Assembly (NCBI GenBank): GCA_051061015.1
Contig: JBPFEG010000055.1
Coordinates: 1-64,000 of the forward strand
Reading direction: 5' to 3'
DNA from: Methylomicrobium sp051061015
Lineage (GTDB): Bacteria; Pseudomonadota; Gammaproteobacteria; Methylococcales; Methylomonadaceae
DNA length: 64,000 nt
Positions within the stretch are counted from its first letter, which is position 1. Each line of letters begins with the position of its first letter. Position numbers and translations under genes: made by a program. Under the pieces are notes generated by a model. It did not search any database, was not told where the DNA came from, and saw only the letters and a list, made by a program, of their open reading frames with translations. Of this stretch, positions 26,324 to 35,377 are shown one piece after another.

Positions 26324-27203
26324 CCCGTTGATCCATATCTTCGGTGAAGTGCTGTTCGATCATTTTCCGGACGGCAGCCGCGTTCTGGGTGGCGCCCCCT
26401 TCAATGTTGCCTGGCATTTGCAGTCTTTCGGACAGTCTCCCCGCCTGCTTAGCCGGATTGGTGCCGATCCGGAAGGGCAAGAAATTTTACAACTCATGAA
26501 AAGCCGGAGCATGTGTCTTGACGCACTGCAAACCGATCCGAATTATCCGACCGGCAGCGTACAGGTCGCGATCGATCACGGCGAGCCTCATTACGAGATT
26601 GTCTCCGATTGCGCCTATGACTTTATCGACCCGAAACTTGTAGCCGAACAGACTAGTCAAGGCATTCTCTACCATGGTTCGCTGGCGATCCGTAACCCAA
26701 TCTCCCGGGCCGCCTTGCAAACGGTCAAGGCCAAACATCAAGGCAAGATTTTTATCGATGTCAATTTGCGCGCGCCCTGGTGGACATCCGGCAGGCTGAT
26801 GCCACTGCTGGGCGATGCGGATTGGATCAAGCTGAATGAAAGCGAGTTGATATCGCTATGTCCCGGCCATGCGGATTTGGAAACCGCAATGCTCGCCTGC
26901 TTTACACAGTTCAATCTCGAAACGTTGTTCGTGACCCGAGGCGCGGAAGGGGCACTGATTTATGACCGGGAGCATCAATTGATTTCGGTCAAACCCGCTG
27001 CCACACAGGCCGTGATCGATACTGTCGGCGCGGGCGATGCGTTTGCCGCGGTATTGCTGTTGGGTCTTGTCAGCCAATGGCCGCTACCCACGACACTGGA
27101 ACGCGCGCAGGCGTTTGCGAGCGCACTGGTGGGCAGACGCGGAGCGACTGTCGTCGATAAGAGCTTTTATGAGGCCTTTGCAAACTCATGGGCTCTATCT
27201 TGA
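26313..27203 (+). CDS. PfkB-family sugar kinase, probable fructokinase
   Basis: A 296-residue ribokinase/PfkB-fold kinase. GGAPFNVAWHLQSFGQ near residue 26 is the sugar-binding signature of fructokinase-type members, and DTVGAGDAFAAVLLLG near residue 240 is the PfkB C-terminal signature with the catalytic aspartate. It would phosphorylate fructose in the cytosol. In methanotrophs a fructokinase is often linked to sucrose metabolism; here the following gene is unknown and glgC lies beyond it, so the locus may concern carbon storage. I chose the ATG at 26313 after a GGAAGG ribosome site; the frame is open to 26280. Confidence 0.85.
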   Translation: MRNSPLIHIFGEVLFDHFPDGSRVLGGAPFNVAWHLQSFGQSPRLLSRIGADPEGQEILQLMKSRSMCLDALQTDPNYPTGSVQVAIDHGEPHYEIVSDCAYDFIDPKLVAEQTSQGILYHGSLAIRNPISRAALQTVKAKHQGKIFIDVNLRAPWWTSGRLMPLLGDADWIKLNESELISLCPGHADLETAMLACFTQFNLETLFVTRGAEGALIYDREHQLISVKPAATQAVIDTVGAGDAFAAVLLLGLVSQWPLPTTLERAQAFASALVGRRGATVVDKSFYEAFANSWALS

Positions 27204-27239
27204 TACACTGGGTTATTATTACTTTAACAGGACGGCATC

Positions 27240-29057
27240 ATGACCCAGTACGCCAATATTTATGATATTTGCGATGCACCCATTCTAAAGGAGCAACCCT
27301 ACGGCGCACCGGGCCAAAATCTAAAGCTGCTTTATCATAAATCTGCGGGCAACTGGTTACTGAAATACCTGATTCTTAAAGGCTGCCGCCATCCGCTGAT
27401 CCCGATGCGAATGGTTCCTGTCTATCAGGCGGCGATCCGCACCGCCATGCAGGCCAGCAATGAAGAATGGCGGGATGCCGGTTGGATTGAGCGAACATTC
27501 AGCCCGATTGCCGAACTGCTTGATCAAATCAGTAAGCCGCATTTCCGGCATCGGGAAAAAGTTTCGTTCAGCACAGCCAATCCTAACCTGAACCGATTGG
27601 ATACCGTCATTCGATGCTGTATGCAGGACATTTTGCGTACGTGGAATTCGAATAGCGAAACCCCTTTTTTCCCGGTCGCGGCGCAAGTGATTTTATCCGG
27701 CGACGACCATATGAACGGTGAGAATTTTCTGAATGTTCTCCGCGGCGTAGGCGCTTTCGAATATCAGAATACCATCCTGTTATTCGCTTTGGTGCGCTGC
27801 TTTATTCACTGTAACCCGGCCAAATTAAAGATCGTTCGCAAACCCTATCGCGGAATTGCGGAAAGACTTTTTCATCGTCCGCTGTGGTTTATGCACCGCA
27901 CCGCCTTTTATGATGTCACTTTTTTCGAGCTCCTGCTGACGTGGGTCGTAAAAACCAGCGTGGCTCCCGATGAGTTGCAGCAAATTGTACCGATCCTGGA
28001 AAATTTGTTGCACTTTTGTGTCGTCTCTAGCCAGGAATGGCTGGTAACGCCAAATAATGGGATTAAGCATCCTGCAATATCGTGTTTCCCTTCTGACGAC
28101 CGGTCTGGTTATTTGTCCCGTCTGACTAAAAAGAGTCGAAAAATAAAAATGGACTTGGGGTTTGGAGATTTCGCCCCCGACACGGACACAACTTTTTTCG
28201 CCCTTTCAATCGCCAGAAAATGGTTGGATCTTGTCCACGAAAAGCAACTTTCCGCCGACGTTGAGCTGCTCGAGGAGTGCCAGAAATTTTTGGCGCATCC
28301 CTGGGTGGAAATTATCAACGAATACCAAATCGGCAGCGGTTACACGTCGAATCCGCCGACCATTCAAATGACCAAACCGCTGAACTATCAAGGAGCCGTT
28401 CCTATCTGGTTCGATAAAACGTTTATGAAGCCCGATGGACGCCTCGTTCGTAATATAGTCGGGAATGAAATTTGCCCCGGCCATAACATGGATATTCTGG
28501 AGTCCATGTTGGTCAATCGAAAGCAATGGCAATCGCTTGAGGGAGAAAATTTAAAAACCGTGCGGCGTTTGTTCGATTTTCATTATGAAACGCTCAAGCA
28601 CGGCCACTTCAAGCATGAGTCCGCTTTTCAATATTATCTGCCGGAAATATATGTTTTTTATGTCGGCCGGATGTACGATGTTTATTTAACCCTGAGCGAT
28701 ACCGAAAAAAATGTTCTGGATCCGAGCGGGCGTATCGAAGAAATCCGTCAAATCGCTCTGGATTTCTGTAAAACCGACCTGCTGGGCTATACCTTGAATG
28801 CATTCGACGCCGCGCCTGCGGTAAGCTCGCTGGTACTGCTTAGGTATGAGCCCAAGGATGACGGCGTAATAGCCGCAGGGCTGCAGGTTATGTCGGACGC
28901 CCTGGGCGAGGGTGCCCAAGGCCATCCGTTTAGGGCTCACGAATGGACCCGTCTGCGCCACCCTTGCCGCATCATAGTCGGCAGCGACGTGGGAACTTCC
29001 CTTTTCGTACTGAGCGCCTGTGTCAACGCCCGGCATTATCTGTATGGAAACGCCTAG
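27240..29057 (+). CDS. Unknown 605-residue protein with a DxDTT motif
   Basis: I do not recognise a characterised family for this protein. It has 605 residues, looks mostly alpha-helical, and has no signal peptide or clear membrane segment. At 308-322 it reads GFGDFAPDTDTTFFA; D314-T-D316-T-T resembles the DxDTT acid motif of some class II terpene cyclases in the squalene-hopene-cyclase fold. I do not see the QW repeats of that family, so the resemblance may be structural or accidental. The C-terminal part has FRAHEWTRLRHPCRIIVGSD and SLFVLSACVNARHYLYG. It follows the fructokinase by 36 bases with a good ribosome site (AGGACGG) and runs toward convergent glgC. A role in sugar storage or in making a terpenoid would be guesswork. 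Confidence 0.75.
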   Translation: MTQYANIYDICDAPILKEQPYGAPGQNLKLLYHKSAGNWLLKYLILKGCRHPLIPMRMVPVYQAAIRTAMQASNEEWRDAGWIERTFSPIAELLDQISKPHFRHREKVSFSTANPNLNRLDTVIRCCMQDILRTWNSNSETPFFPVAAQVILSGDDHMNGENFLNVLRGVGAFEYQNTILLFALVRCFIHCNPAKLKIVRKPYRGIAERLFHRPLWFMHRTAFYDVTFFELLLTWVVKTSVAPDELQQIVPILENLLHFCVVSSQEWLVTPNNGIKHPAISCFPSDDRSGYLSRLTKKSRKIKMDLGFGDFAPDTDTTFFALSIARKWLDLVHEKQLSADVELLEECQKFLAHPWVEIINEYQIGSGYTSNPPTIQMTKPLNYQGAVPIWFDKTFMKPDGRLVRNIVGNEICPGHNMDILESMLVNRKQWQSLEGENLKTVRRLFDFHYETLKHGHFKHESAFQYYLPEIYVFYVGRMYDVYLTLSDTEKNVLDPSGRIEEIRQIALDFCKTDLLGYTLNAFDAAPAVSSLVLLRYEPKDDGVIAAGLQVMSDALGEGAQGHPFRAHEWTRLRHPCRIIVGSDVGTSLFVLSACVNARHYLYGNA

Positions 29058-29125
29058 TACAGCCTTACGCGGACAGGGTGGAGCCCTCCAACCTCCCGGC
29101 CTTGATGGACGGCAACTGGTCCCAT

Positions 29126-30352
29126 TCAATAGGCCAGGGAAATCGGCCGATTCCCGCGCGGCACAACGGTGAGCCCCGAAGTATCGACATAATACTGCCG
29201 AGCGTCTTTTTCGGCATCAAAGCCAATGACGGACCCCGCTTCAAGGAAATTTTGCTTGTCGACAATGGTTCGACGTAACCGGCTGCCTTTTCCGATTCTG
29301 ACATAATCCAGCACAATACATCCGTCCAGTTCCACGCCTTCCTCCAACACAACTTCGCGCCCCACGATGCTGCGACGGACGAGTGCCCCATCTATCCAGG
29401 CCGCCGAACCGATCAGGCTGTCTTCCACACAGCGCCCCATGATTTTTGCGCAAGGACCGTCATAACGGGAAGAACGGATGGGCCATTGCGGGTTGAACAA
29501 ATCAAAACGGGGATATTGGCCCAAGAGATCCTGATGGGCCTTCCAGTAGGACTCGAGAGTGCCCACATCGCGCCAGTAGCCCGGTTCTTCGTAAGCTTTA
29601 ATACCCGGCATTTTACTGGAAGCAAAATCGTAGGCGAACAGTCGGTGGGTCTGAAACAGGCGCGGCAGTATTTCTTTTCCGAAGTCCATCTCGCCGAGCC
29701 GTTGGGCATCCTGAATGATAGGGAGCAATTTTTCCGCATCGAAAAGATAATTACCCATCGATACATAGGCGCTGTCCGGATCGCCGGGGATCGGTTTAGG
29801 CTGTGCCGGCTTTTCACGAAAGGCACAAATCCGGCCTTCCTCATCCGTCTCCAATACGCCGAAAGACACCGCTTCGGCTAATGGCACCGACCGAGCCGCT
29901 ACCGTAATATCCGCCCCGTTTGCGTAATGAAACTCCACCATCTGGCGTACATCCATCCGGTAAACATGGTCGGCGCCGAATATTGCTACCAGTTTTGGCT
30001 GATGCCGTTCTAGCAACGTAAGATTCTGGTAGACGGCGTTGGCTGTTCCTCGAAACCAATCGTCTCCAGAATGCCTTTGCGGTGGCACTTCCATCACAAA
30101 CGCACTGGTTGAAACACGAGAAGGCTCCCAAGCCTTATGCAGATGCTCGATGAGGGATTGGGATTTATACTGGACCAGTACATAAATCGATTCCACCCCT
30201 GAATTGATCAGATTGCTGATGACGAAATCCACCAGACGATACCGCCCCCCGAAAGGAACCGCGGGCTTCGAGCGATGCGCCGTGAGAGGATTGAGGCGCG
30301 ATCCTTCTCCGCCGGCTAGCACGAGGGCGAGTATTTTATCAGGATAGTCCAT
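29126..30352 (-). CDS. glgC: Glucose-1-phosphate adenylyltransferase
   Basis: Makes ADP-glucose from glucose-1-phosphate and ATP for glycogen or related storage polymers. The N-terminal nucleotidyltransferase block LALVLAGGEGSRLNPLTAHRSK, then KPAVPFGGRYRLVDF, and FRGTANAVYQN are GlgC hallmarks. A C-terminal left-handed beta-helix domain starts near residue 300. The length of 408 residues is normal. The start ATG at 30352 has AGGAG 8 bases upstream. It is convergent with the unknown DxDTT gene across a 68-base gap, so no joint transcription is expected. Confidence 0.95.
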   Translation of the reverse strand: MDYPDKILALVLAGGEGSRLNPLTAHRSKPAVPFGGRYRLVDFVISNLINSGVESIYVLVQYKSQSLIEHLHKAWEPSRVSTSAFVMEVPPQRHSGDDWFRGTANAVYQNLTLLERHQPKLVAIFGADHVYRMDVRQMVEFHYANGADITVAARSVPLAEAVSFGVLETDEEGRICAFREKPAQPKPIPGDPDSAYVSMGNYLFDAEKLLPIIQDAQRLGEMDFGKEILPRLFQTHRLFAYDFASSKMPGIKAYEEPGYWRDVGTLESYWKAHQDLLGQYPRFDLFNPQWPIRSSRYDGPCAKIMGRCVEDSLIGSAAWIDGALVRRSIVGREVVLEEGVELDGCIVLDYVRIGKGSRLRRTIVDKQNFLEAGSVIGFDAEKDARQYYVDTSGLTVVPRGNRPISLAY

Positions 30353-30836
30353 GCGAACCGCTCCTCAGTTTATATAAGAATTGTTTGGGGGCTTCTGGGG
30401 TTTTTAATATTCGATTCCGCATCGATTCCCGAGTTCAGCTGAGGCACAATCTGCAGGTGAATCCACAATTTCGGGACAGGATCGCATGCTCTGAAAAAAT
30501 TCTTGAACTTCGCGGCGTGGAAGGCGCCAAATCTTGCATCTATGAGTGAACATATTTTTCGATATAAGGACGATCGAAAGAGAATGCTCGAAACTGCCTT
30601 ATCTACTGCTATAAGGGTAAGGGACGGAATAGTAAGTACGGGATGGCGTAAGAGAATATTGAAATTACGTCTAATATTTTCAAGTTTTGATTTCTTTTAT
30701 TTTTAATATTTTAAAACCGTCTTCTTGGAATATTTGACCGTAGTAATGACGGATTGACTACAGATAATTTAAATACCTCTTGCGCATATAGATAATTTTT
30801 TCTTTTTTTAAGAAAGTCATTAGTTATAGGTGCATT
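30353..30836. other. 484-base AT-rich gap
   Basis: This stretch upstream of glgC is AT-rich, especially past 30580. It should hold the glgC promoter and a promoter for the small gene at 30837, but I cannot point to good -35/-10 pairs. A 67-codon open frame at 30503-30706 has no support and was not called. It marks the left edge of the accessory islet that ends before rplS. Confidence 0.4.
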
Positions 30837-31157
30837 ATGACGGCAAGAATAAAAGCCTCCGATTTGAACGACAATAAATATCATTATTGTTGGATCGCGA
30901 AGTATGATGACGATGAGTCTGGAATTAGAGAAGACTGCGATATTGATGAATTAAATAGAAATCAAGGTTATGAAATGCTTTATTTCATAAACTGCTTTAT
31001 GGAGAACGAGGATTTTAAGCGCAAGATCGATGCCTTAAGAGCAGAGCGTTTGATACAGGAAGATATGCCCCGCGAACTGCGCAGTTATGCCCGGATTAAT
31101 GAATGGCTCAGAAATAACTGGCCTCCTCAGAAAAATGAGCTGGATTTCGAAGACTAA
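30837..31157 (+). CDS. Small acidic hypothetical protein
   Basis: 106 residues, highly acidic at the N-terminal part (AKYDDDESGIREDCDIDELNR) and at the end (ELDFED), with no signal peptide or membrane segment. A middle stretch (MLYFINCFMENEDFKRKID) looks helical. It does not match any family I know. The codon use and AT-rich context differ from surrounding core genes, in keeping with acquired DNA. No neighbour is close enough to infer an operon. Confidence 0.55.
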   Translation: MTARIKASDLNDNKYHYCWIAKYDDDESGIREDCDIDELNRNQGYEMLYFINCFMENEDFKRKIDALRAERLIQEDMPRELRSYARINEWLRNNWPPQKNELDFED

Positions 31158-31538
31158 AGGGGCTTCCAAGCCGGACCAAGTTCCCATAGAGAAAGTACAG
31201 TCTGCTATAATGGACAGAATAGCGTAGCGCATTCTCTGCTGGTTCGCATATTCTGCATTTGGCGCATATACTGTCGCGAATGCGGCCTTTTATTCAGGTC
31301 ATCGGTTTCACTCGGCATCATCATTTTAAGCCAGCATGAGCCAGTTTTTCCAGAACAGTCGAGGCAATTTACGCCGGCTTTCTGGGCAACGTCGGATGCG
31401 GTTTATTCCTGACCGCATCCGCCGATCCTCTCGGAAAATACGCAGGGCGTATCTTTATCCAATCATTCTCATAAAATTATGGCTGCCCACCAGTCGTTCC
31501 AAATTAAGGTGGGCAAACAATAAAGCTGTTTGTCTACC
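31158..31538. other. 381-base gap with a gene-fragment relic and a hairpin
   Basis: Positions 31312-31360 resemble the 3' end of the TerD-nuclease gene at 33014-33064, in the same orientation. Over one 23-base run (31338-31360 against 33042-33064) 21 bases match, and reading the minus strand gives TVLEKLAHAGLK against TVLEKLANAGVK. An inverted repeat TGCCCACC/GGTGGGCA sits at 31484-31515. No complete gene is present. Confidence 0.6.
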
Positions 31539-32609
31539 TTACCCAACTCTTTTTAGAACAAAAAGTGGTTCAAATCGCCGAGTAAAATTGAGTAGAGGGA
31601 GTTCAATAAGCCGGAAGCTAGTGATACCAATAACTAGCGCAGAAAGAAGCATAGCGATTAAAACTATGCCATTTGTATATGGCCCAACTAAACCAAAGGC
31701 TTCCCAAATACGTCCTATGAAAGCAATGACAAGCAAATGAGATAGATAAATCGAAAAGGATGCATCGCCTATTAACATTAGCCAACTTGGCATTCGCCAT
31801 CCCGAAGATTTTTCTAGAGCGACGAGAGCATAGACAAAAAACGCAGACGGAACGCCAAACAGGAGTAATCGTAACCAACTTGATGACTCCGGCGCCAAAC
31901 CAAGCTTAACGCAAATTCCGTACCCTAGGATCCACCAAGCCACGGCAAGAATTAACAAAAGCCACGCAAAAGATGACTTTCCTGAAAAATGAGCCCGGGC
32001 GATTAAACCGCCGGTTATAAATTCCAGGGTAAGCGGGTTTACGATGAGTTGAATGATTGGATTTTCGGTTGAAGACAGTATTACCGCTCCAATAATGGAT
32101 GCCACACACCATAAAATCATTAGAGCCGATAGCCATCTTTCATGAAAGGCTAACAGCAAGGAAAATACAAAATAAAAATACATTTCATGGACCAAGGTCC
32201 ATCCCACTACCAGCAGCGGCAACTGATTTTGCGGCAACAGGAGAAAAGAAGCCGTCATATCTATGACTCTGGTGCTACTGCTCGTTTCCCACTGAACCCA
32301 AATAATTGCGAGCATTAACACACTGTAGAACCAATAAACTGGGTAAATTCGTGTCACACGATGATAAATAAACTTACGTATGGCACCCGTTTTCCGGAAC
32401 CGGCCACGCGTAATCGTCACCATCACGAACCCGGAAATGACAAAAAAAATATCCACACCTGAACTACCGATGGCCAGAAAATCAGGAAGAATGGTATATC
32501 CATGACCGTATTTTTCTTCATTACCGGCGAGGTGAAAGGCGATTACCAGCATCACCGCTATGCCACGTAACGCCTGAATATTTAGGATTTTGTTAGATAG
32601 TGTCGTCAC
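31539..32609 (-). CDS. Acyltransferase 3-family membrane protein
   Basis: O-acyltransferase of the OafA/acyltransferase-3 type with about ten hydrophobic segments. The N-terminal block ILNIQALRGIAVMLVIAFHL contains the conserved Arg and His of the family, followed by GSSGVDIFFVISGFVMV and YHRVTRIYPVYW. Such enzymes add acetyl or other acyl groups to surface polysaccharides or lipids. The start is uncertain: a GTG at 32609 gives a family-like short N-terminus (VTTLSNKILNIQALRG), while the frame stays open to an ATG at 32780. The gene is AT-richer than its surroundings and sits in the accessory islet next to the TerD-nuclease gene, between two copies of a short repeat. Confidence 0.85.
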   Translation of the reverse strand: MTTLSNKILNIQALRGIAVMLVIAFHLAGNEEKYGHGYTILPDFLAIGSSGVDIFFVISGFVMVTITRGRFRKTGAIRKFIYHRVTRIYPVYWFYSVLMLAIIWVQWETSSSTRVIDMTASFLLLPQNQLPLLVVGWTLVHEMYFYFVFSLLLAFHERWLSALMILWCVASIIGAVILSSTENPIIQLIVNPLTLEFITGGLIARAHFSGKSSFAWLLLILAVAWWILGYGICVKLGLAPESSSWLRLLLFGVPSAFFVYALVALEKSSGWRMPSWLMLIGDASFSIYLSHLLVIAFIGRIWEAFGLVGPYTNGIVLIAMLLSALVIGITSFRLIELPLLNFTRRFEPLFVLKRVG

Positions 32610-32961
32610 AAGATAGAAGCCCCAAAGCAATATATCGGATATGGACAGCGGCCTGAAATGAAGAGGTGCAAAAAAGCATTTTCCAGTAAAGTTAGGTGCC
32701 GATAAAGTGCTTTGTCGTATTCCCGCGTTGTCTTGCGGTTCTTTCGCAACAGAATGACGGCGACCATCTTTTGGGTGCATGCCTGATTCACAATAGCAAG
32801 CGTAGGATGGATGCCGTCAGGCGATCCGTCAATCCAAGCCTAACAAAGATGACAAAGCTTGGTTCATCACATCACCCACAGAAAACCATCGGTATTAAAG
32901 TCCGTTCCAAATGGCGGAACCTGGTAAACCGGTTCCGCCTTACGCGGGTTAATGCGTCAAA
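32610..32961. other. 352-base gap with a hairpin
   Basis: GGCGGAACC/GGTTCCGCC forms a hairpin at 32913-32939, just past the stop of the TerD-nuclease gene, so it may end that transcript. If the acyltransferase starts at its upstream ATG, positions 32610-32780 are coding instead. Nothing else is recognised. Confidence 0.45.
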
Positions 32962-34707
32962 TCAATTAGGCTTAACCGCATTGAAAATGTTAAAAACCAC
33001 TCCGCGTATCTCGTTCGGCATCACAGGTTTTACTCCCGCATTAGCCAGTTTTTCCAGCACAGTCTGATCAACGCTGGCGAATGGGTTATAAATCATCAAA
33101 AACTGATACCGATATTTCATCGAGCCGGAAGCAGCAAACACTTTCTCAAGCCCTTTCATCTTGTCAATCAGCTGATCGATATTTAAAGTTTCTTTCAGAT
33201 TGCCCGATTTACACTCAACAGCCAGAATGGTTTTCCCTGCCAGAGCGATAATATCAAAATCGCCTTTTGATTTGAAAATTTCGGAAGGGGACTGGTAACT
33301 TACCCTTGAGTAGATTTCATGCAGTAATTGATTTCGCGCCAGATGGTCCGAAATAAGGCTGTAGGCGAAGGCATTGAACCAGTGTCCGGAAATCAGGTCG
33401 CGATAAGTTGTAGGATCTGTCAACGTAAGGTTAAATCGAATTTTGTTTTCCTGAGAGCGTATTCTTCGCAGCGTTCCAACATCGGTATCAACCCATTCCT
33501 TGCTATTAAAAACATATAATTGAATCTGGAAAGGGCCAATCACACCCGCTTTCTGTAAGCTGAGTAAAAATTCGTTAGTTTCAGTCGCTTCTTTGACGCG
33601 CGCAGTCAAACTGGCCGGCCCCAATTGATTTTGGGCAATTAAAGCCTTGAACGCCTGATAGAAAGAATAATTGGCCGAGAAAAAATCGCCGATCTTTCTG
33701 GATAAGTTTATTTCAGGGTCCGAAAATTTATAGACGGAAAAAATCTCAATTGCATTTTTGTGCAAAATCCCAAGCGTTTTGGAATTATTTAGAAGTCGCT
33801 GAAATTGAACGTGTTTCTTTAAAATATAGCCGGCCGGTAAATTTTTCCATACCAGGAGATTATTGACGAAGATGGCGTCCTCACTGATCAGATCGAGCGG
33901 CACGACGGCCTTATGTATATGCTCCAGTGCAGCAATCATTTTTTGGGTAACTGCGGAAATTTCGGCCAGTTTCTGTTTGGGAATTTCCGCCATCGGAATA
34001 GTCTCGCCCGCTGCGATTAATGCGGCATGGAGTTCTTTAGCAATTTCAAGCGGATTTTTTTTATGGCTCGATTTTGATATGCCGTTAATGAGATGTTCAT
34101 TCCAATCCGCTTCTGATTTGTCATTGCTTCCTATAGTACCACTATCCTCCGGTTCAGGGCCCGGAGTTTCTCCTTCACTGACATTCACACCGAAATGAGT
34201 AGCCAGCGCATCCAAGCCTCCATTAAAACCATCTCCTAGCGCTCTCAACTTCCATTGCCCCTGATTTAGGTATATCGCGAAAAAAAGCAGTGCAATTTCC
34301 GGCCTACCCAGTGTGTTCAAGACAAATTCGGCAATACGATTCCCGCTAACTGAATCGATTACATCCCCTTGACATTCGGACAAGGCAGAAAAGCTTTGTT
34401 TCTTGCTCAACCCCTCATAAATGGTTAGCGAAAAAACAACTTGGTTAATGTCTGGAGGAAGTAATTGCGGATTGACGAAAAACTCATGCCCTGAAGACTG
34501 TTTCTGGAGAACTCCTGCACAAAAAATGGGTTGATTGAAAAATACGAAATCGAAGTCGCTGCGAACTTTGCCGTAACGGTTGAGTGCGAATGCGCAACTG
34601 TCGACTTCATAATTTGGCGGAAGCGTAAGCGCATCAAAACGGATTATTAACGGCGCCCCGACAGGAAGAGATATATTTTGCCCGGGCAAAAGAGAAATTG
34701 CATTCAT
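32962..34707 (-). CDS. TerD-domain protein fused to a PD-(D/E)XK nuclease-like domain
   Basis: 581 residues in three parts. Residues 1 to about 174 match the TerD (tellurium-resistance/stress) domain: LLPGQNISLPVG, YEVDSCAFALNRYGKVRSDFDFVFFN, and a closing GQWKLRALGDGFNGGLDALATHFG. Residues about 175-435 form a mostly helical linker of unknown type. Residues about 440-545 look like a restriction-endonuclease fold: HWFNAFAYSLISDHL, then GDFDIIALAGKTILAVECKSG, where D483/D485 and E498-x-K500 fit the D...ExK catalytic pattern. TerD proteins and Ter-linked nucleases have been proposed to act in stress or phage defence, and this fusion would suit that, but function is inferred. No other ter genes are nearby. 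The gene is AT-rich and stands in the islet between glgC and rplS. Confidence 0.8.
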   Translation of the reverse strand: MNAISLLPGQNISLPVGAPLIIRFDALTLPPNYEVDSCAFALNRYGKVRSDFDFVFFNQPIFCAGVLQKQSSGHEFFVNPQLLPPDINQVVFSLTIYEGLSKKQSFSALSECQGDVIDSVSGNRIAEFVLNTLGRPEIALLFFAIYLNQGQWKLRALGDGFNGGLDALATHFGVNVSEGETPGPEPEDSGTIGSNDKSEADWNEHLINGISKSSHKKNPLEIAKELHAALIAAGETIPMAEIPKQKLAEISAVTQKMIAALEHIHKAVVPLDLISEDAIFVNNLLVWKNLPAGYILKKHVQFQRLLNNSKTLGILHKNAIEIFSVYKFSDPEINLSRKIGDFFSANYSFYQAFKALIAQNQLGPASLTARVKEATETNEFLLSLQKAGVIGPFQIQLYVFNSKEWVDTDVGTLRRIRSQENKIRFNLTLTDPTTYRDLISGHWFNAFAYSLISDHLARNQLLHEIYSRVSYQSPSEIFKSKGDFDIIALAGKTILAVECKSGNLKETLNIDQLIDKMKGLEKVFAASGSMKYRYQFLMIYNPFASVDQTVLEKLANAGVKPVMPNEIRGVVFNIFNAVKPN

Positions 34708-35027
34708 TTATCTGGCTAATGAAATAATTCAAGAACTAGATGAAGTCTAGTAGATATAAAGGCTTCTGTTAGCTTAGATTTAAACTCTCAAGATGTGCTG
34801 CAATTTTCGCTCAGTCCTTATAAATAATAATATCCGTAGGCTGCCAATTGGTCTGCGGGCTCATTATTCTCGGGGACCTGAGTTTTTTCGGATAGGCGTG
34901 ATCATACTATAAGGACTGAAGTTGCTGCCCATGTAAATGGTCAATCCGCTGAGAAGGTAGATTCTTAAAAACCACAAATAAAAAAGGCGACCCGAAGTCG
35001 CCTTTTTTCAAGCCTGTAAAATACCTC
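34708..35027. other. 320-base gap
   Basis: Holds the rplS terminator at 34981-35007 and probably the promoter of the TerD-nuclease gene. A short imperfect palindrome around 34846-34880 is of unclear meaning. No gene is seen. Confidence 0.45.
34981..35007 (-). terminator. Terminator of the rpsP-rimM-trmD-rplS operon
   Basis: AAAAAGGCGAC pairs with GTCGCCTTTTT around the loop CCGAA. The A- and T-tracts make it able to act in both directions; on the minus strand it follows the rplS stop by about 20 bases. Confidence 0.9.
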
Positions 35028-35369
35028 TTACAGTTTTTCTTTGATTCTCGCTGCCTTACCGGTCAAATCACGCAGATAGTACAGCTTCGCTCTGCGAACA
35101 TCGCCACGGCGTTTGACCTGGATTTCACTGATCAACGGGCTGTGCGTTTGGAAAACGCGCTCGACGCCGGTACCGTGCGAAATTTTTCTGACGGTGAATG
35201 CAGAATTCAGACCGCGGTTGCGCTTGGCGATCACGACGCCTTCGAACGCCTGGATTCTTTCACGCTCGCCTTCTTTCACGCGGACTTGCACGACAACGGT
35301 ATCGCCTGGGCCGAATTCCGGGATCTGCTTTATTTGTTCTTTTTCCAATGCTTCAATAATATTGCTCAT
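35028..35369 (-). CDS. rplS: 50S ribosomal protein L19
   Basis: 113 residues, near the usual length. The opening MSNIIEALEKEQIKQIPEFGPGD and the block AFEGVVIAKRNRGLNSAFTVRK match L19, which sits at the 30S-50S interface. The start ATG at 35369 has an AGGTG ribosome site; a GTG at 35375 is also in frame. It is the last gene of rpsP-rimM-trmD-rplS. Confidence 0.98.
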   Translation of the reverse strand: MSNIIEALEKEQIKQIPEFGPGDTVVVQVRVKEGERERIQAFEGVVIAKRNRGLNSAFTVRKISHGTGVERVFQTHSPLISEIQVKRRGDVRRAKLYYLRDLTGKAARIKEKL

Positions 35370-35377
35370 TACCACAC

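Noticed and set aside
30503..30706. 67-codon open frame in the glgC upstream gap
   Set aside because: No ribosome site and no recognisable features; AT-rich sequence gives such frames by chance.
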